Assembly (NCBI RefSeq): GCF_024211275.1
Contig: NZ_JAMLDX010000018.1
Location: 1 to 64,000 of the forward strand
DNA from: Sphingomonas tagetis
GTDB taxonomy: Bacteria; Pseudomonadota; Alphaproteobacteria; Sphingomonadales; Sphingomonadaceae
Direction of reading: 5' to 3'
Length of the DNA stretch: 64,000 bases
The notes under the pieces were generated by a model. The model did not search any database, was not told where the DNA came from, and was given only the letters and a program-made list of their open reading frames with translations. The position numbers and the translations under genes were made by a program. Shown one piece after another: positions 60,278-64,000 of this stretch; position 1 is the first letter of the stretch; each line of letters opens with the position of its first letter.

Positions 60278-61522
60278 TCAGGCCAGTTCGATCAGCCTGA
60301 CCTCATACCCTTCCGCCTGAAGCGCCGCGTTCAGCCGTTCGAGATGCGCGCGGTCGCGCGTCTCGCATTCGACGTCGAGGCTGAGGCCCTTGGCCGGCAG
60401 GTTGGTGAAGATGCGCTGGTGCGAGAGTTCGAGGATGTTGACCGTCTGCTCCTGAAAGATGCGGGCGACCTGATAGAGCGCGCCGGGCCGGTCCTGCAGC
60501 CGGATGCGCAGACGGGCGAGCCGGCCCGAGCGGGCGAGATCCCGCAGCAGCACATTGGCGAGCAGCCGCGTGTCGATATTGCCGCCGGTCAGGATGATGC
60601 CGACGGTCTTGCCGCGGAACCGCTCGGGCGCGGTCATCAGCGCGGCGAGACCTGAAGCGCCGGCGCCCTCGACCACGGTCTTTTCGATCTGGAGGATCAG
60701 GCTGACCGATTCCTCGAGGCTGCGCTCGGTGACGAGCAGGATGTCATCGACCAGCGCCTCGACGATGCGCGAGGTGATGCTGCCGGGGTCGCGTACCGCG
60801 ATGCCCTCGGCCAGCGTGTCGCCGCCGATCGGCTCGTGCTCGCCCTTGACGAGATTGTACATCGACGGGAACAGCTCGGCCTGCACGCCGATCACCTCGA
60901 TCGGGTGACCCGCGGCCTTGGCCACCGTCGCCATGCCCGAGATCAGCCCGCCGCCGCCGATGGGCACGACCAAAGTGTCGATCTGCGGCGCATCGGCGAG
61001 CATTTCGAGCGCAACCGTGCCTTGTCCCGCGATGATGCGCGGATCATCGAACGGGTGGACGAAGGTATAGCCGTTCGACGCCTCGAGCTTGCGGGCATGG
61101 GCATAGGCTTCGTCGAAGCTCTCGCCTTCGAGGATCACCGAGGCCTTGTGCCCTTCGGTCTGCATGACCTTCACCGTCGGGGTCGGCTTGGGCATCACGA
61201 TCGTGACCGGGATGCCGAGGCGGTGGCCGTGATAGGCGAGGCCCTGCGCATGGTTGCCCGCCGAGGCTGCGATCACGCCCTTGGCGCGTGCCGCGTCGTC
61301 GAGCTGAAGCAGCGTGTTGAGCGCGCCGCGCTCCTTGTACGCCGCGGTGAACTGGAGGTTCTCGAACTTGAGCCAGACATCGGCGCCGGTCAGGTCCGAC
61401 AGCGTCTTGCTGTGCAGCGTCGGGGTGCGGACGACCGAACCCATAATCCGCTCCGCCGCCGTGTGAACGTCGGAGAGCGCGACCGGGAGGTCGTTCGGAG
61501 CGGGGACTGCCTGCGTTGCCAT
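60278..61522 (-). CDS. ilvA: Threonine ammonia-lyase with C-terminal ACT domain
   Basis: PLP enzyme converting threonine to 2-oxobutanoate, the first step of isoleucine synthesis. The 414-residue protein shows the PLP lysine in LQFTAAYKERGALNTLLQL, the SAGNHAQGLAYHG substrate loop, IGGGGLISGMATVAKA (phosphate-binding glycines), and TGGNIDTRLLANVL. A C-terminal ACT domain (ARLRIRLQDRPGALYQVARIFQEQTVNILELSHQR) suggests allosteric control, although it is the short single-ACT form seen in many catabolic-type enzymes. Confidence 0.94.
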   Translation of the reverse strand: MATQAVPAPNDLPVALSDVHTAAERIMGSVVRTPTLHSKTLSDLTGADVWLKFENLQFTAAYKERGALNTLLQLDDAARAKGVIAASAGNHAQGLAYHGHRLGIPVTIVMPKPTPTVKVMQTEGHKASVILEGESFDEAYAHARKLEASNGYTFVHPFDDPRIIAGQGTVALEMLADAPQIDTLVVPIGGGGLISGMATVAKAAGHPIEVIGVQAELFPSMYNLVKGEHEPIGGDTLAEGIAVRDPGSITSRIVEALVDDILLVTERSLEESVSLILQIEKTVVEGAGASGLAALMTAPERFRGKTVGIILTGGNIDTRLLANVLLRDLARSGRLARLRIRLQDRPGALYQVARIFQEQTVNILELSHQRIFTNLPAKGLSLDVECETRDRAHLERLNAALQAEGYEVRLIELA

Positions 61523-61618
61523 GGCGACCGCCTAGACCATCTGGCGCGGCGGGGGAACACCGCCTATTCGAATGGGCATTGAAGCGCAGCTTTCGCCGCG
61601 CCTTCGCGGAGAAACCCG

Positions 61619-63301
61619 TTGCGTCCTGTCGTTTCGCTTGCCCTGATTTCGCTGCTGCTCGCCAATCCCGCGCTCGCCGATGCGCTGGTCGACAATATCG
61701 ACGGCATGACGCTGGACGAACGGGGCGAGGTGGTGCGCTTCACCGGCATCCTGATCGCACCGGACGGCAAGGTCGTGAAACTGCTCAAGCGCGGCGACAA
61801 GCGGCCGGAGAAGCTGGATTGGCGTGAAGACCTCAAGGGCCGCACGGTGATCCCCGGCATGGTCGATGCGCATGGCCACGTCATGGATCTGGGGTTCCGG
61901 GCGATGGCGCTCGACCTGTCGGCGACCACCTCGCTGGCGCAGGCGCAGGATGCGATCCGGCGCTATGCCGCCGAGAATAGTCAGCGGCCGTGGCTGGTCG
62001 GGGGCGGATGGAACCAGGAGGTCTGGGCACTCGGCCGCTTCCCGACCGCCGCCGAGCTGGATGCCGCGACCGGAGAGAAGCCCGCCTGGTTCGTGCGCGC
62101 CGACGGCCATGCCGGCTGGGCGAACAGCGCGGCGATGCGGATCGCCGGGATTACCGCCACGACCAAATCGCCCGCCGGTGGCCGCATCGAACTGGCGGCG
62201 GGCAAGCCGGGCGGGGTGTTCGTCGATGCGGCGATGGCGCTGATCGAGAAGTCGCTGCCCAAGCCGACGCCACGCGACCGCAACGCCGCCTTCATCAAGG
62301 CGCAGGACATTTTGCTGAGCCAGGGCGTGACCGCGTCCGCCGACATGGGAACGACGCTGGACGACTGGATGACCTATCGCCGGATGGGCGATCTCGGCAT
62401 CCTGCGCATGCGCATCATGAGCTATTCCGCGGGGGTCGAGGTGGCGCTGCAGGTCGGCGGGAGCGGGCCGACGCCGTGGCTCTATGCCGACAAATTGCGG
62501 ATGGGCGGGATCAAGCTTTATCTCGACGGAGCGCTGGGGTCGCGCGGGGCGTGGCTCAAGGCGCCCTACGCCGATGCGCCGGGGAACAGCGGCCAAGGAA
62601 ATACTGGACTCCCGTTTCTGACCGATGCGCAGCTGCTTAACTCGATCGCGCGCGGGGCGATGGATAATTTCCAGATCGCGATGCACGCGATCGGCGACCG
62701 CGCCAACAAGCAGGCGCTGGATGCGATCGACGAGGTGTCGGACACCTATAATGGCGACCGGCGCTGGCGGATCGAGCATGCGCAGATCGTCGATCCGATC
62801 GATCTGCCGCGGTTCGGCAAGCATGGCATCATCGCCTCGATGCAGCCGGTGCATCAGACCAGCGACGCGAAGATGGCCGAGGCGCGGCTGGGGTCGGCGC
62901 GGCTGGGCGGCGCTTATGCGTGGAAGTCGATGCTGGGTAACAAGGCGCGGCTGGTATTCGGATCGGATTATCCGGTGGAGAGCCCCAATCCCTTCGCCGG
63001 ATGGGCCGTGGCGTTCACCCGGCAGGACGCGCAGGGTCAGCCGTTCGGCGGTTGGCGGCCGGAGGAAGCGGTGAGCCGCGAGCAGGCGTGGCGAGCCTTC
63101 ACGATCGACGCGGCGTTTGCCGGCTTCGGCGAGAAGCAGTTCGGGCATCTCGCACCGGGGATGCGGGCGGATTTCGTGGTGGTCGACCGCGATCCGCTGC
63201 TGGTCTCGCCCGCAGAGTTGCGGACGACGGTGGTGTTCGAGACGTGGGTCGGCGGCGAGCGGGTGTTCCGGCGCGGGCAGGGGGCTGCGCAGGGGCGCTG
63301 A
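61619..63301 (+). CDS. Secreted amidohydrolase (YtcJ-like)
   Basis: 560 residues from a TTG start at 61619, chosen because ggaga lies 8 bases upstream and the product then begins with a signal peptide (LRPVVSLALISLLLANPALA). It has the amidohydrolase layout: VIPGMVDAHGHVMDLG (metal-binding His pair), IAMHAIGDRANKQALDAIDE, WRIEHAQIV, and GSDYPVESPNPFAG (metal Asp), with a composite beta-sandwich formed by the ends. YtcJ-like proteins hydrolyse unknown amides or esters. The 11-bp array element begins 10 bases after its stop. Confidence 0.9.
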   Translation: MRPVVSLALISLLLANPALADALVDNIDGMTLDERGEVVRFTGILIAPDGKVVKLLKRGDKRPEKLDWREDLKGRTVIPGMVDAHGHVMDLGFRAMALDLSATTSLAQAQDAIRRYAAENSQRPWLVGGGWNQEVWALGRFPTAAELDAATGEKPAWFVRADGHAGWANSAAMRIAGITATTKSPAGGRIELAAGKPGGVFVDAAMALIEKSLPKPTPRDRNAAFIKAQDILLSQGVTASADMGTTLDDWMTYRRMGDLGILRMRIMSYSAGVEVALQVGGSGPTPWLYADKLRMGGIKLYLDGALGSRGAWLKAPYADAPGNSGQGNTGLPFLTDAQLLNSIARGAMDNFQIAMHAIGDRANKQALDAIDEVSDTYNGDRRWRIEHAQIVDPIDLPRFGKHGIIASMQPVHQTSDAKMAEARLGSARLGGAYAWKSMLGNKARLVFGSDYPVESPNPFAGWAVAFTRQDAQGQPFGGWRPEEAVSREQAWRAFTIDAAFAGFGEKQFGHLAPGMRADFVVVDRDPLLVSPAELRTTVVFETWVGGERVFRRGQGAAQGR

Positions 63302-63310
63302 GCGCCCGCG

Positions 63311-63586
63311 GTTGACGAAGTTGACAGTTTTGGCGGGTTGTCGGGCGGAAGCGACTGCGAGGCGACAGCTTTGCGCCGGGTTGGCGACGGGGAGGCGACA
63401 GTCACGCGACACCGGCGCGACAAGTGAGCGACGGTTACGCGACAGCGGCGCTACGGCGAGGCGACGGTAGGGCGACAGGGACGCTACTGGTTGGGGACGT
63501 CCGCGCGGATCAGGTGCGTATTGACGCTGGGTTGGGGGCTGCGGCTCCATCTACCAGTGTAGAACAGAGATTTTCCAACATTGGAA
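63311..63586 (+). repeat. Composite element with 11-bp periodic GCGAC array, copy 2
   Basis: gttgacgaagttgacagttt (63311-63330) is followed by exactly 20 bases and then GCGAC or a one-base variant at 63351, 362, 373, 384, 395, 406, 417, 428, 439, 450, 461, 472, 483 and 494, strictly 11 bp apart with variable 6-base spacers. TCCAACA (63574-63580), inside the 14-bp inverted repeat ttccaacattggaa (63573-63586), lies 75 bases beyond the array, mirroring the TGTTGGA box of copy 1. Confidence 0.88.
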
Positions 63587-63677
63587 GGGTGTGGTGCGGC
63601 CGGTTGCGTGCTGCTGTGGATGTTCGTTCGACCCGCCAGGTCGGCGATGGTCAGCCGTCCAAGTTGCCCCAACCACC

Positions 63678-63785
63678 CGTCATCCCGGCCTTGTGCCGTG
63701 ATCCAAGGCCCCTGAGGCAATGTCGATGGAGGCGATAGGGCCGCACCCGCCGCACCGTGGATCCCGGCACGAGGCCGGGATGACG
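63678..63785. repeat. GTCAYCCCGGCC inverted-repeat element, family B, copy 2
   Basis: Left arm 63678-63705 (cgtcatcccggccttgtgcc...) and right arm 63758-63785 (...ggcacgaggccgggatgacg) match copy 1 at 55483-55586 apart from C/T changes that partly keep pairing. The loop sequence between arms is unrelated. Confidence 0.85.
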
Positions 63786-63870
63786 AAGATAGGGAAAGGC
63801 CGCTTGCGAACCCATTGTTGATGTCCGCGCAATCAGGCACTTTCAGCGGAAGCCGACGGGGACATGAGAG

Positions 63871-64000
63871 ATGCTTGCCAAGGACGATGCTGAGCATGCC
63901 GTGCCGTCCATGTTACATGGCATGTTGAGCAAAGTGGCGGATGCTTTCGCGGCGGGAGACTACCTCTTGCAGGATCACGCCATTGAGGGTGTGAAGCCAA
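63871..64000 (+). CDS. Hypothetical protein, 5' end only (cut by window end)
   Basis: The 43 visible codons read MLAKDDAEHAVPSMLHGMLSKVADAFAAGDYLLQDH followed by AIEGVKP. The ATG has a gagag stretch immediately upstream. The acidic, helical start and the D-H-x-I-E-G-V motif look like a conserved small cytoplasmic protein of sphingomonads, but I cannot name the family from this fragment. Confidence 0.6.
   Translation, partial: MLAKDDAEHAVPSMLHGMLSKVADAFAAGDYLLQDHAIEGVKP

Larger units (their letters stand above)
63302..63870. other. 569-base intergenic region holding repeats, no gene
   Basis: No frame here has a convincing start and protein signature. It holds the second copy of the composite array element (63311-63586) and the second copy of the GTCAY inverted repeat (63678-63785). 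The last 85 bases should contain the promoter of the gene starting at 63871. Confidence 0.75.

Noticed and set aside
63311..63350. ttgaca in the conserved 20-mer as a -35 promoter box reading into the array
   Set aside because: No -10-like sequence is found at 16-18 bases in either copy, so promoter activity is not supported.
63351..63498. Could the 11-bp array be a CRISPR?
   Set aside because: Repeat unit is 5 conserved bases with 6-base spacers, far too short, and no cas genes are present.
61532..63550. Long minus-strand open frame over the amidohydrolase and array
   Set aside because: The array portion translates as an Arg/Ser-rich 11-residue period only because three 11-bp units make 33 bp; nothing supports coding.

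Overview
The window is GC-rich, densely packed bacterial chromosome and looks like an alphaproteobacterium of the sphingomonad group (Sphingomonas or a close relative). Supporting signs are a threonine-nucleophile alkaline phosphatase of the Sphingomonas (SPAP/PafA) type, the bamD-recN pair, a Bpt leucyltransferase, a DUF1192 gene next to clpA, a circularly permuted ATP-grasp / alpha-E / transglutaminase operon, many GTG starts and TGA/ATG overlaps, and short intergenic regions carrying long GC-rich palindromes. No rRNA, prophage, CRISPR array or plasmid functions were found. One tRNA (Gln, TTG) is present.

Layout. 1-1.3 kb: the edge of an IS110-type insertion sequence that has cut off the 3' end of a DUF885 gene. 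1.3-7.5 kb: recN and bamD (minus strand), then a phosphomannose isomerase, small envelope proteins and a SleB-type cell-wall hydrolase. 7.6-16.4 kb: M16 protease, tgt and queA (both queuosine tRNA modification), a cupin fusion, a HAD phosphatase coupled to a CDF metal exporter, an EF-hand protein and a lipoprotein. 16.4-21.2 kb: an unusual 270-bp structured element, then cyclophilin, coaD, ispA, xseB and an acyl-CoA ligase. 21.2-28.4 kb: a 7TM-type GGDEF protein, an RTX-repeat lipase-like protein, clpA, DUF1192 and a quinone oxidoreductase. 28.4-37.5 kb: GST, an LpxH-like phosphoesterase with a GT4 glycosyltransferase, an RND efflux pair, TspO, UbiK, YbjN and hemerythrin proteins. 37.6-43.2 kb: MarR regulator, ilvE, tRNA-Gln, a CitE-like lyase and bioF-bioD-bioA. 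43.2-51 kb: a soluble CBS-type chemoreceptor, a LysR regulator and a complete distal valine catabolism operon (mmsA, isobutyryl-CoA dehydrogenase, 3-hydroxyisobutyryl-CoA hydrolase, enoyl-CoA hydratase, mmsB). 51-55.4 kb: SPAP-type phosphatase, a DsbD/ScsB-type reductase and a redoxin. 56-64 kb: the ATP-grasp/alpha-E/transglutaminase operon, bpt, threonine deaminase, an amidohydrolase, and a gene cut by the window end.

The most interesting signals lie between genes. (1) Two intergenic regions (about 55.64-55.93 kb and 63.31-63.59 kb) carry the same composite element in opposite orientation. It has an identical 20-bp end, a 20-bp gap, then 14-16 copies of the pentamer GCGAC spaced 11 bp apart with unconserved 6-bp spacers, and then a TGTTGGA box about 75 bp beyond the array. 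(2) A 270-bp element directly upstream of queA has a 25-bp outer inverted repeat enclosing two inverted hairpin units. Their stems differ in sequence but stay paired, while the loop edges (CGAGGAG and GCGACGACG) are conserved. (3) Two further families of long palindromes occur twice each. These look like dispersed, structured repeat families of the genome and are the best candidates for something undescribed.
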